From an uncultured Crocinitomix sp. (lineage in GTDB: Bacteria; Bacteroidota; Bacteroidia; Flavobacteriales_D; Crocinitomicaceae), in the NCBI GenBank assembly GCA_937136425.1, contig CAKZON010000068.1:62001-126000 (forward strand): a stretch of DNA of 64,000 bases. Reading direction: 5' to 3'. A program made the translations under genes and the position numbers. Position 1 is the stretch's first letter. Each line of letters opens with the position of its first letter. The notes under the pieces are model-generated. The model did no database searches, was not told the origin of the DNA, and saw only the letters and a list, made by a program, of their open reading frames with translations. Positions 19,153 through 28,726 of the stretch are shown here, piece after piece.

Positions 19153-19271
19153 AAACAAGTGCCGTAAAAAAGTCATACTTCGCTGGTTATGTTTGGTTCG
19201 AATCCAAATCGGATGATTTGAAATAATTCAACGTCCGAATTTAAACTGATTTTTTGCCTTTTGCCTTGTTT
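19153..19271 (+). ncRNA. Y-RNA-like unit 4 with T-arm and extended acceptor-like hairpin
   Basis: Lower stem AAACAAG/CUUGUUU, UGCCGU, AUACUUCG, perfect T-arm UUUGG-UUCGAAU-CCAAA, adjacent 12-bp hairpin. Confidence 0.78.
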
Positions 19272-19276
19272 CAATT

Positions 19277-19347
19277 ATTGAGATGCCGTTAGTTAAGTGA
19301 TACTTCGTCCAAAGAAACAAAAACACTTAGCAACTATTGCTCGCAAT
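19277..19347 (+). ncRNA. Y-RNA-like unit 5 (short, no tRNA-like domain)
   Basis: Lower stem AUUGAGA/UCGCAAU (1 mismatch), UGCCGU, upper stem UUAAGUG/CACUUAG, AUACUUCG. Confidence 0.7.
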
Positions 19348-19349
19348 TT

Positions 19350-19420
19350 AAAGAGTGCCGTCATGAAAAGCTACTTCGACTTTTAATCTAAATCTTTTCA
19401 TACTAATTGCCTCTTTTTTT
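19350..19420 (+). ncRNA. Y-RNA-like unit 6 (short, oligo-U 3' end)
   Basis: Lower stem AAAGAG/CUCUUU, UGCCGU, upper stem AUGAAAAG/CUUUUCAU, CUACUUCG; U-run at 19413-19420. Confidence 0.72.
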
Positions 19421-19516
19421 ATCTCTAATACGCTATTATTATAGAAAACGTGGAAGAATTCAATCGGATAATTATTATCTACAAAAGATAACTGAATACA
19501 AAATTTTGAAATTATT

Positions 19517-22500
19517 CTACCTAAATAAGGTCGTGTTTCCACTAATTCGGCCGGTTCTACCATCTACCAAATTATAATCTAATACCCACGTGAATACGCC
19601 TGGGTTTTCATCTTTATTATGGTAAGTTCCATCCCATCCAATATCTTGATCGGACGTTTCAAAAACACGTTCGCCATATTTATTATACACCTCTAAATGC
19701 ACTTCCTCTAGATTATATCCTTGTACAAATAGGATATCATTATTTCCATCTCCATTTGGAGAAAACCCAGATGCCACACCAATACCTTCAACAAAATTCA
19801 CCAATACAATAACGGTATCTGATGCGGTACAACCATTTTGATCTGTGAACAATACTATAAAAGTTTCATCATATCCAGGGCTTGCCGTTGTTATGTTACA
19901 AGTTGGACATTCAATTTCAAAATCCGGACTCCAAACGTAAGAACCTGTTGAAGTGCTATTCGCTATTAAATTTGCAGTGCCGCCGGTATTAATTATAGTA
20001 TCTAGTTCTGCGGTTAAATCTGGCTCTGGAATCACAACTAGATCAACAGTAACTGAACGTTGGCAACCATCAGCAGATACTCCAATAACCGTGTACGTGA
20101 TAAGACCATCCGTATCTGGAGTATGTGGTTCTCCATTTACAACATCATGATCCCAAATATAAGTTGCTGCACCGCTACCTGTAAATACAGCTGATTCACC
20201 GAAACATATTTCTGATGGTTCAACTGTTGCAGTAACCTCAGGCAATTCATAAACTGTTACTGTTACTGAATTAGAATTTTCACAAGAAATTGGACCTAAA
20301 TAACCAATAACAGTAAAGGTAAATGTCCCAGGGGCAGTTGGGAAAAATGGTGTCCCGTCAACTACTCCCATATCCCAAGCATATGTGTCTGCCCCACCTC
20401 CAGTAAAAACTATTGATTCTCCCATACAAACCTCTGTAGGAGTTGCTGTTGCTGTAACAACTGGATTTGCATAAACTGTAATATCTATGGTTTCGGTATT
20501 TTCACAACCTGTTGCAGCAGTTGTACCTGTAACTGTATATGTAAAGGTTCCTGTAACTGCAGGAGTAAACGCCACCCCATCAACCACTCCTCCATCCCAT
20601 ACATAAATATCCGCTCCACCTCCTGTAAAGGTGATTGATTCTCCCAAACAAATTTCAGTTGGCGCAGCAGTTGCTGTAACCACTGGCAAAGGATTAACCA
20701 ATAAATCTACAGTAGCAGTATTATCGCATCCTTCTGCAGAAGTGCCTGTAACAGTATAAGTAGCAGTTCCAGGAGCAGCTGGAGTAAATGGCACACCATC
20801 TATAACACCAGTATCCCAAGAATATGATGCGGCTCCACCGCCTGTAAAGGTTGCTGTTTCACCCAAACAAATTTCAATTGGACTCACCGCGGCCGTAACA
20901 ACTGGTAGCGCGTGTACAGTAACATCAGTAGTTGCAGTGCTCGAACATCCCGTTGCAGTTATTGTACCTATAACAGTATGTGTAAAAGTTCCGGCTGTCG
21001 CAGGAAAAAATGCAACTCCATTTACAACTCCTAAGTCCCAAACGTAAGTATCAGCTCCTCCTCCATTAAAAACAATTGATTCTCCTAAACAAATTTCATG
21101 CGGCAATGCATTTGCAGTTACTGGCGGTAAATCATTTACTGTTACATCAACTGTTGCAGTACTCTCACAACCTGTTGCTGTGTTTGTTCCAGTAACGGTA
21201 TATGTAAATGTTCCAGCAGCACCTGGTGCAAATGCAACACCGTCTAGTATTCCACCATCCCATACATATGTATCAGCTCCACCACCAGTAAATGTAATTG
21301 TTTCTCCAAGGCAAATTTCAGTTGGTGCGGCAGTAGCTGTAACCGTTGGTAAAGGATTCACTGTTAAATCAGCAGTAGCTGTATTAACACAACCTTCCGC
21401 CGAAGTTCCAGTAACGGTATAAGTAACTGTTCCAGGAGCAGCTGGAATAAATGGCACACCATCTGTTACTCCAAGATCCCAAACATAAGTTGCTGCACCG
21501 CCACCAGTGAATGTTGCTGATTCTCCTAAACATATTTCAGTAGGAGTAACTGTTGCTGTTACAATTGGTAAGTCATATACGGTTAAATCAACAGTTGCCG
21601 TATTTGTACATCCTGTTGCAGTAATAGTTCCAATAACAGTATGTGTAAACGTTCCACTTGTTGCTGGAAAAAAGGCAACTCCGTCGGTTACACCTAAATC
21701 CCAAGCATAAGTATCTGCTCCTCCACCTGTAAAAGTAGCGGACTGTCCAAGGCATAATTCATCAGGTGTAGCAGTTGCAGTAACTGCTGGATTATCATTT
21801 ACAATAACATCAACCGTTGCGGTATTTTCGCAGGTAGTAACGGTGTTTGTACCTATTACCGTAAAAGTAAACGTTCCGGCAGCAGCTGGTGTAAACGCAA
21901 CACCATCTATAGCACCTCCATCCCAAACATAGGAATTAGCACCTCCACCTGTAAATGTAATAGATTCGCCCAAGCATATTTCACTCGGTGTTGCAGTTGC
22001 AGTAACCACTGGAAGCGGATTTACTATTAAATCTGCAGTTGCAGTATTTGTACAGCCTGTAGCTGCATCTGTACCCGTAACTGTATAAGTAACTGTCCCG
22101 TCAGCCGCAGGCGTAAATGCAACACCATCTGTTACTCCTAAATCCCAACTATAAGAATCAGCACCGCCACCTGTAAAGGTTGCAGATTCTCCGATACAAA
22201 TTTCAGTTGGAGCAACAGTTGCTGTAACTACCGGCAATTCTAACACTGTTACTTCAACGGTTAAAGGACAATCACTAGGAGATACAGACGTTGCTGTATA
22301 TGTAATTACTCCTGTAGAAGCTGGAAAAAATGGAACTCCGTTTGTCACTCCCATATCCCAGTTAACAGCAGCACCAATTGCTGATGTTGCATCTAAGGTT
22401 AAAGGTTGATCAAAACATAAAGTTGTATCTGAAAATGGAGTAATTAACGAATCACAATCGAATCGAAATAAACGAACATGGCCAGCTGAAGTTCCCGTAC

Positions 22501-23689
22501 CATCATTCACATAAGCTGCATCAGCCAAAATATTACCGACATCATCTAGCCCTACAGACCATCCTGAACGGTCATAAATCATTTCGCCAACAACATTTGT
22601 TCCTTTCGGCGTCCAAACGCCACCAATATTTTCAAAAACACGCACATGACCAGACTCAGCCGTTGACTCATCATTCTTGGGTCCACCAATAGCTAAGGTT
22701 GTTCCAGTTTCATCTAAACTTACAGACCATCCAAATTCATCATCAGCTGCTGCGCCATCTAAATCCCCACCAATTTGTGTCCAAACTCCTCCAATATTTT
22801 CAAATACACGGGCGTGTCCTGCATTTGCACCAACGGCATCATTCTTTGCTCCGCCAACTGCCACCACATTTCCATCTCCGCTTAAGCTAATACTTCTTCC
22901 AAATTCATCACCGGCTGCCTCTCCATCCATATCAACCCCTATTTGTGACCATGTTCCTCCACTAAATTCATAAACTCTGGCATGACCAGAAAATGAACCC
23001 ATTCCATCATTTTTATAGGCTCCTACTCCTACAATAGTTGCATCTGAGCTTAAGCTTACAGCACAACCACTCCAATCATAAGCAGCCTCACCATCAATAT
23101 CGGCTCCTACTTGGGTCCAAACTCCCCCAACATTTTCATAAACTCTTACATGACCAGATTGTGGACCTGAGCCAGTGTTAATTGTTGCCCCAATTGCCAC
23201 AAATGACCCGTCATTATTTAAACTTACAGAGGTTCCTGATTTATCTCCAGCTGCTTCGCCATCAATATCTGTTCCTATTTGAGTCCAAACGCCTCCTGTA
23301 AATTGATAAACACGTGAATGACCAGCATCAACTCCTGCGCCGTCATTATTTGGTGCTCCAACAGCAACAATATCTCCAGTTGAATTAATGCTCACAGATG
23401 TACCAAAAGCATCACCTGCCCCTTCACCATCAATGTCTCCCCCAACTTGGGTCCAAACGTCTAAAATATTTTGATATACTCTTACATGACCAATGCCTCC
23501 ATTTTCAGGTGCACCAATTGCAATAAAATTGCCGCTTCCACTAAGGCTTACTGATGTTCCACTTCGATCTCCTGCAGCCTCACCATCAATGTCTAAACCT
23601 ATTTGTGTCCAATCTTGAGCAACGGCAGATGATCCTATAATGAATAGGAATGCCATGATGATGCTCTTAAAAAAAGGAGTTGTTTTCAT
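19517..23689 (-). CDS. Giant T9SS-secreted protein: N-terminal FG-GAP-like repeats, many PKD/Ig-like repeats, type-B (gliding/CHU_C) sorting domain
   Basis: Repeated GDxDGExxGDxFGxSVSLxxxGxxxAVGAxxNDG; repeated EICLGESxTFTGGGADxYVWDxGVxDGVxFxP; C-term FSPNGDGNNDILFVQG...GVFTWVLDY. Confidence 0.88.
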   Translation of the reverse strand: MKTTPFFKSIIMAFLFIIGSSAVAQDWTQIGLDIDGEAAGDRSGTSVSLSGSGNFIAIGAPENGGIGHVRVYQNILDVWTQVGGDIDGEGAGDAFGTSVSINSTGDIVAVGAPNNDGAGVDAGHSRVYQFTGGVWTQIGTDIDGEAAGDKSGTSVSLNNDGSFVAIGATINTGSGPQSGHVRVYENVGGVWTQVGADIDGEAAYDWSGCAVSLSSDATIVGVGAYKNDGMGSFSGHARVYEFSGGTWSQIGVDMDGEAAGDEFGRSISLSGDGNVVAVGGAKNDAVGANAGHARVFENIGGVWTQIGGDLDGAAADDEFGWSVSLDETGTTLAIGGPKNDESTAESGHVRVFENIGGVWTPKGTNVVGEMIYDRSGWSVGLDDVGNILADAAYVNDGTGTSAGHVRLFRFDCDSLITPFSDTTLCFDQPLTLDATSAIGAAVNWDMGVTNGVPFFPASTGVITYTATSVSPSDCPLTVEVTVLELPVVTATVAPTEICIGESATFTGGGADSYSWDLGVTDGVAFTPAADGTVTYTVTGTDAATGCTNTATADLIVNPLPVVTATATPSEICLGESITFTGGGANSYVWDGGAIDGVAFTPAAAGTFTFTVIGTNTVTTCENTATVDVIVNDNPAVTATATPDELCLGQSATFTGGGADTYAWDLGVTDGVAFFPATSGTFTHTVIGTITATGCTNTATVDLTVYDLPIVTATVTPTEICLGESATFTGGGAATYVWDLGVTDGVPFIPAAPGTVTYTVTGTSAEGCVNTATADLTVNPLPTVTATAAPTEICLGETITFTGGGADTYVWDGGILDGVAFAPGAAGTFTYTVTGTNTATGCESTATVDVTVNDLPPVTANALPHEICLGESIVFNGGGADTYVWDLGVVNGVAFFPATAGTFTHTVIGTITATGCSSTATTDVTVHALPVVTAAVSPIEICLGETATFTGGGAASYSWDTGVIDGVPFTPAAPGTATYTVTGTSAEGCDNTATVDLLVNPLPVVTATAAPTEICLGESITFTGGGADIYVWDGGVVDGVAFTPAVTGTFTYTVTGTTAATGCENTETIDITVYANPVVTATATPTEVCMGESIVFTGGGADTYAWDMGVVDGTPFFPTAPGTFTFTVIGYLGPISCENSNSVTVTVYELPEVTATVEPSEICFGESAVFTGSGAATYIWDHDVVNGEPHTPDTDGLITYTVIGVSADGCQRSVTVDLVVIPEPDLTAELDTIINTGGTANLIANSTSTGSYVWSPDFEIECPTCNITTASPGYDETFIVLFTDQNGCTASDTVIVLVNFVEGIGVASGFSPNGDGNNDILFVQGYNLEEVHLEVYNKYGERVFETSDQDIGWDGTYHNKDENPGVFTWVLDYNLVDGRTGRISGNTTLFR

Positions 23690-24197
23690 TTTCGCAGTAG
23701 TAGACTTAACAAAGACCCTTTTGGGTTTTTATAAAACGCTTAGAATTTCAAGTAGTTGTCTAAAACGTTTTACAATTCACAATATAATGTATTATTACTG
23801 GTTGCATAATAAAAAATTACTTTTTATTGCTCTCCTTATTAACAATTTAAGTATCAGCTTCCCCTAATTAGCAATACTGAAAAAAATAAAATTATTGTTT
23901 TCAATTGTGTATTGTAATATTGGTTTGATAAATCCAAATTCACGGGATAAAGTTGATCGACCTTTTATCTACTCACATATTATTTTAAAACCGTTTCCAA
24001 GTTGGTAAAGCTTATGTGAGAATAGTATTTGTTAGTACTAATTTATATCGCGTTTATTGTTATTCATGCACTTCCAGCCTATGTGAACAGACTAAATTCA
24101 GCGATTTCTTTTTCACACTATATATCAGGCGGCTAAAACTTACGAATTGTAAAAAGGAATATAATATATACTTGTATAAAAAATCTTGGAAACAAAA

Positions 24198-24222
24198 AAA
24201 AGACACCGAATTGGTGTCTTTT
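24198..24222. terminator. Intrinsic terminator
   Basis: AAAAGACACC-GAATT-GGTGTCTTTT. Confidence 0.75.
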
Positions 24223-24241
24223 CATAAAATATATATTTTTT

Positions 24242-24556
24242 TTAGTCTTCGTCGTTTCCTTCTCCTGAACGATCGTCGATCAATTCATCATCATCTTCAT
24301 CCATCTCGTCATCATTGTCTTCATCATCAACAATTGCGTCGTTGTCTTCATCCATTTCGTCGTCACCATCTTCATCATCAATAACTCCTCCGCTTTCATT
24401 TCCATCAAGCATACCGCGAGAATTAGAATTCTCGTCAAAATATTCTAATGCAAAAGGATCTTGACTGTCTTCGCAAGTAACCACCTCTTCTTTTGTACAA
24501 GAGTCAAACAACAAAATTGCTGTTAAAACTGATAATATGTATAAAAATTTCTTCAT
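24242..24556 (-). CDS. Small acidic lipoprotein with Asp/Glu-rich tandem repeat C-terminus
   Basis: Lipobox LFDSC; repeats VIDDEDGDDEMDEDNDA / IVDDEDNDDEMDEDDDE. Confidence 0.7.
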   Translation of the reverse strand: MKKFLYILSVLTAILLFDSCTKEEVVTCEDSQDPFALEYFDENSNSRGMLDGNESGGVIDDEDGDDEMDEDNDAIVDDEDNDDEMDEDDDELIDDRSGEGNDED

Positions 24557-24634
24557 CTTATTAATGCATAATTCGCATAGAGTTAAATCAAAGATACAAA
24601 CAAATTACTGTTAATGCAAATTTTTTTTTCATTT

Positions 24635-27595
24635 TTATTCTTGAAACTTCTCAGCACCACCTAATTTAAGGATAACTTTTGTCCCTAAACACTCCTCATT
24701 TTCATCATTCATTTGGAATGGTCCAACGATCAACAAGTTCTCTCCTGTTAAGCGCCGTAGGATTTCAATTCGTCTATTGGTGATCTCCACCCCTTTAGAT
24801 TCATGGTCTCCAGCAATTTGCTCCGTTTTTAATGCTAAACTATTATCAATCCCCACACCATTGTCTGTTACTTCAAATACAACCTCTCCAAATTCTTGAT
24901 AAACTTTAACGGATATTTCACCACCTTCTTCTTTGGATAAAACGCCATGAATTATACTATTCTCTACAAAAGGTTGCAAAATCATTGATGGAATTTCAAT
25001 AGATTCTGTGTCTAGCGAAGAAGAAACCTCTACCGTATATTCAAACTTATCAGAAAAACGCATTTTCTCTAATCCGAGATATAATTCTATTCGTTCAACC
25101 TCTTCTTGCAACGTAACAATAAAATTATTGGCTGCAGAACTGTCTAAATTTTTACGAATTAGTTTCGCAAAATTGGAAAGAAACCTGTTCGCCGAGCGTT
25201 TATCTGAACTATTAATGAAGTATTGAATGGAGTTTAACGAATTAAAAATAAAATGTCTGTTCATACTTGCATTTAGTGAACGTTGCTCTAAAAACAACAA
25301 TCTATTTTTTAAATCTAGCTTCTCATTATCCTGTTTTTGTTTTAAAGCACTAATCCGTGATTGAAATACATAGACTATAATTAAAAACCCGGCCAGAACC
25401 ATCAATAAAATAAACCACCATGATTTCCAAAAAGGAGGATGAATAACCAAATTCACTTCTTGAATAGTTGACCAATTTTTACTCTTATTCATTGCTCTTA
25501 CCTGAAAAGTATATTCTCCAGGTTGCAAAAATGAATAAGTGGCATAGTTTGATTGCGAAACTGGAGACCATAAATCATTTACTCCAATGAGGCGGTATTC
25601 ATACTGCACAGCACTTGGATTTTTAAGATTGATTCCAATAAAATCAAATGTTAAATGGTTTTTATTGTAGGGTAATTCAATTGAAGTGGGCACATTAAAA
25701 ATAGAATCAATTTCATGTTCAAAATCATCATAATTAAACTTCTCCATGAAAAGTCGAATGCCCGTAATATGTAAAACTGGTAGTTCATAATCAAATACAT
25801 TCTCGCTTGCAGATGGATCAATTTTAGCTAAACCTCTAGCAGTACCTATCCAAATATTCCCTTCAGTATCTTCATATAACGCATTAATGTTTGCCTCTTC
25901 ATCAATCAACCCTTCTGCTGTTCCATAATTATTAATAGTATACTTTTTTTGATCCAAGCTGTCATAAGCAATCTGATACACACCTTTCATTCCAGAAACC
26001 CAAACACTCCCATCACTACTTGTAATTAATCCTAAAATGCTTTTAGATCGATAATTTCTTTCACTCAATTGAAAACGATAAACCTCTCCATTAGAATTCA
26101 TGACAAATAAGCCATTTTCCGTACCTATCCATAAATTGTTTTGATAATCGGATGTTAGGGTATTAACCTTGGTTTCTGGCAATTCAATTTTTACGTATGA
26201 TTGAAAATCACTATCCACATTAAACTCAAATAGCCCAATATCTGTTCCGCAATAAATTTTTCCGCCCAACTTATAAAGCTTATTAATGTCTAATTCTGAA
26301 TGACATATTAGAACACTGTCTTCACGCATAATTAACAAACCTTCATCACCACCTAACACCATGGTTTGCTTATCAGCCATTACAATTGATCGTATTTTTG
26401 TTTTTGGAAATGTTTCTAATAGAGGATCTTCTACAGCATTACTGTTTTCATCTAATATTGTTAATCCTCTCGTTGTCCCAATCCAGGTACGATTCAATGA
26501 ATCTTGATAGGTGACCCAAACCGTATTGTCAAAAATAACCCCATCACTTCTTATATATTCAACTCCAGACTTACGAAATAGTGTAACACCAAAATCATAT
26601 GTTCCAAAAATAAATGCCCCACTCGTATCTTGTGTGACTGACAAAATAATATCACTACCTAAACCATCCTTTGTTGTATAATAGACTATAGAAGTTCCAG
26701 AAAACTTTAATAAACCACTACCGGCAGTACCCATCCAAATGTTTCCTTCATTATCCTTAAAAAGACACTCTAAACTACGGTCCATTAAACCATTCTCACT
26801 ATTAAAGTATAATGTGTCCGATTCACTTATTAGAAAAGCCCCTGAATTTGTACTAATACCAAAAATGGAATTTTTATCTACCACAATTTCTGACGCAGTT
26901 GAAAAATCAAGGCTATAATTAACAATTTCACCCGTAATTAAATCGTAAGAAAACAAACCTACATGTCTTGCAGAAACATAAAGCTCATTATTATAAATTC
27001 TTAATGATCTAACGCTTAAATTTTCATAACCGGGTATGGATAATGAATTATATGATTTACCATTCCAAACATATAATCCTTCTTTAGAACCACATATTAA
27101 AATTGAATCACGATAAGAAACAACTGATCTAAAAAGATAATTCTGCTCGACTGAATCTCCAACTTGAGTAAATTCGGAATCTTTAAAATGTACAAGACCA
27201 GTTCTACTAGCAAAATACATTTCTCCTTTTAACTCTGCAATATCACTGATTCGATACGGTTCGACAAAATTATAGGTCTTTACCGTTTTTTGTTTAAAAA
27301 CGGCCACCCCTTTTGCCGTTGCCACCCACAATGCACCATCATCTGCCACATATAGTTTACGAACCATATTATCTGGTAGCCCATCATCAACAAAATAGTT
27401 TTCAAATTCTATTCCATTATAACGACTCAAGCCAGAGGATGTACCGACCCACAAATAACCTTGTTGATCTTGACAAATATCTCTGACCTGCGATTGTGCT
27501 AACCCCTCTTCAACGGTATAACTTTTAACATTATACTGCTGCGCAAATGAAAAAATGGTGACTAGAGTTGCTAGTGCAACGAGAAGTATTTTCAC
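24635..27595 (-). CDS. Sensor protein: reg_prop beta-propeller + Y_Y_Y domain + TM + LytS-type histidine kinase
   Basis: GNIWIGTxxGLxxxD-type propeller motifs, QPGEYTFQVRAMN, NRHFIFNSLNSIQYFI kinase motif. Confidence 0.92.
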   Translation of the reverse strand: MKILLVALATLVTIFSFAQQYNVKSYTVEEGLAQSQVRDICQDQQGYLWVGTSSGLSRYNGIEFENYFVDDGLPDNMVRKLYVADDGALWVATAKGVAVFKQKTVKTYNFVEPYRISDIAELKGEMYFASRTGLVHFKDSEFTQVGDSVEQNYLFRSVVSYRDSILICGSKEGLYVWNGKSYNSLSIPGYENLSVRSLRIYNNELYVSARHVGLFSYDLITGEIVNYSLDFSTASEIVVDKNSIFGISTNSGAFLISESDTLYFNSENGLMDRSLECLFKDNEGNIWMGTAGSGLLKFSGTSIVYYTTKDGLGSDIILSVTQDTSGAFIFGTYDFGVTLFRKSGVEYIRSDGVIFDNTVWVTYQDSLNRTWIGTTRGLTILDENSNAVEDPLLETFPKTKIRSIVMADKQTMVLGGDEGLLIMREDSVLICHSELDINKLYKLGGKIYCGTDIGLFEFNVDSDFQSYVKIELPETKVNTLTSDYQNNLWIGTENGLFVMNSNGEVYRFQLSERNYRSKSILGLITSSDGSVWVSGMKGVYQIAYDSLDQKKYTINNYGTAEGLIDEEANINALYEDTEGNIWIGTARGLAKIDPSASENVFDYELPVLHITGIRLFMEKFNYDDFEHEIDSIFNVPTSIELPYNKNHLTFDFIGINLKNPSAVQYEYRLIGVNDLWSPVSQSNYATYSFLQPGEYTFQVRAMNKSKNWSTIQEVNLVIHPPFWKSWWFILLMVLAGFLIIVYVFQSRISALKQKQDNEKLDLKNRLLFLEQRSLNASMNRHFIFNSLNSIQYFINSSDKRSANRFLSNFAKLIRKNLDSSAANNFIVTLQEEVERIELYLGLEKMRFSDKFEYTVEVSSSLDTESIEIPSMILQPFVENSIIHGVLSKEEGGEISVKVYQEFGEVVFEVTDNGVGIDNSLALKTEQIAGDHESKGVEITNRRIEILRRLTGENLLIVGPFQMNDENEECLGTKVILKLGGAEKFQE

Positions 27596-27598
27596 CTA

Positions 27599-28375
27599 TT
27601 ATAAGGATTTAAGCGTTTTAACAAAACTAGACACTCTATTTCGTGCAACAGAAAGCAGTTTACCATTCTTTAAAATAGCGAAGTGACCATCCTCATTCAA
27701 ATACTCTTTTAAATAATCCATATTTACAATATGTGACTTATGAATACGATAAAAAATAGCAGGAGTTAAAATTCCCTCATATATTTTTAGGGTTCTTGTA
27801 TCCAAATAACGCGTTCCGTCAGCAAAATATAATACGGTACAATTACCAGAGGCTTCTAAGTACATGATATCATTAATATCAATTAACTTAATTCCTTTTG
27901 TGTGGCTAATGGCAACCTTATTTCCATAACCTTGAGACTCCATTGATGAAGAAAGGTTTTTGATCGATTCAAAATAGGTATCAAAATTACCTGGGTTTTC
28001 GCTAAAGGTAGATCGAGACTCTTTAATTTTATTTACCGCACGAACTAAATCATCAATATCAACAGGTTTTAAAACATAGTGAATTGCATTTGCGTTAAAA
28101 GCACGCAAGGCATAGTCTTTAAATGCTGTTACAAAAACAACTAAAAAGTCTCTGTTTTCAATATTATCCAACAAATCAAATCCTTCTGACCCGCTTGGCA
28201 TTCTGATGTCTAGAAAAACAACATCTGGTTTAAGTTCTTCAATTTTTTCTTTGGCTGTACCAATATTCCCTGCATCACCAATTACTTCAACATCTTCACA
28301 GTACTCATGCAGTAACATGGTTAGATTTTTTCTTGCCAAATCCTCATCATCTACTACTATCGCTTTAAGTTTCAT
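27599..28375 (-). CDS. LytTR-family response regulator
   Basis: VDDEDLARKNL, VVFLDIRMP, VLKPVDIDDL, FYRIHKSHIVNMDYL. Confidence 0.93.
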   Translation of the reverse strand: MKLKAIVVDDEDLARKNLTMLLHEYCEDVEVIGDAGNIGTAKEKIEELKPDVVFLDIRMPSGSEGFDLLDNIENRDFLVVFVTAFKDYALRAFNANAIHYVLKPVDIDDLVRAVNKIKESRSTFSENPGNFDTYFESIKNLSSSMESQGYGNKVAISHTKGIKLIDINDIMYLEASGNCTVLYFADGTRYLDTRTLKIYEGILTPAIFYRIHKSHIVNMDYLKEYLNEDGHFAILKNGKLLSVARNRVSSFVKTLKSL

Positions 28376-28619
28376 TTCCTAAATGTGTTGTGGTTTCACG
28401 ATTTGAATAGTTTCTACTAATCAATTCATTTCAGCCGATTTCTTCATGGTTCTAGCTTATTTCATTACATCCTTAAAAGGTGTACTTCAATAAGTTTCTC
28501 CTAAAAATACAAATTAGATTGGAAAACCATTAAATCTGTTTTTAATACATTTTAATAAAAAGATACAACTCTACGCCTAATATATTTCCTTTGATTGGCT
28601 TTTTTGCTTTAGATTGCAA

Positions 28620-28709
28620 ATGAAAACATCTAAAAACACGCTTATGATCAACACTTTACACTATGACGAATTAAAACGAATTTGGATTTTTAATGACAAC
28701 GGTAACTAG
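28620..28709 (+). CDS. Tiny ORF MKTSKNTLMINTLHYDELKRIWIFNDNGN, possibly a truncated gene
   Basis: 29 codons read by hand, preceded by CCTTTG box and followed by own terminator. Confidence 0.35.
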   Translation: MKTSKNTLMINTLHYDELKRIWIFNDNGN

Positions 28710-28726
28710 TTTACCAAATTCGAAAA

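Noticed and set aside
18648-19420. CRISPR array or integron attC cassette array
   Set aside because: Repeats are not identical direct repeats with uniform spacers, no cas or integrase genes; the pattern is conserved structure with compensatory changes
18791-19563. ORF-track entries 18791..18976 (-), 19034..19216 (+), 19348..19563 (-)
   Set aside because: They overlap the structured Y-RNA array or the larger 19517..23689 CDS, are short and have no recognisable domain
20000-22900. Plus-strand ORFs antisense to the 19517..23689 gene (e.g. 21180..21422, 22677..22973)
   Set aside because: Explained by low-complexity repeat composition of the minus-strand CDS
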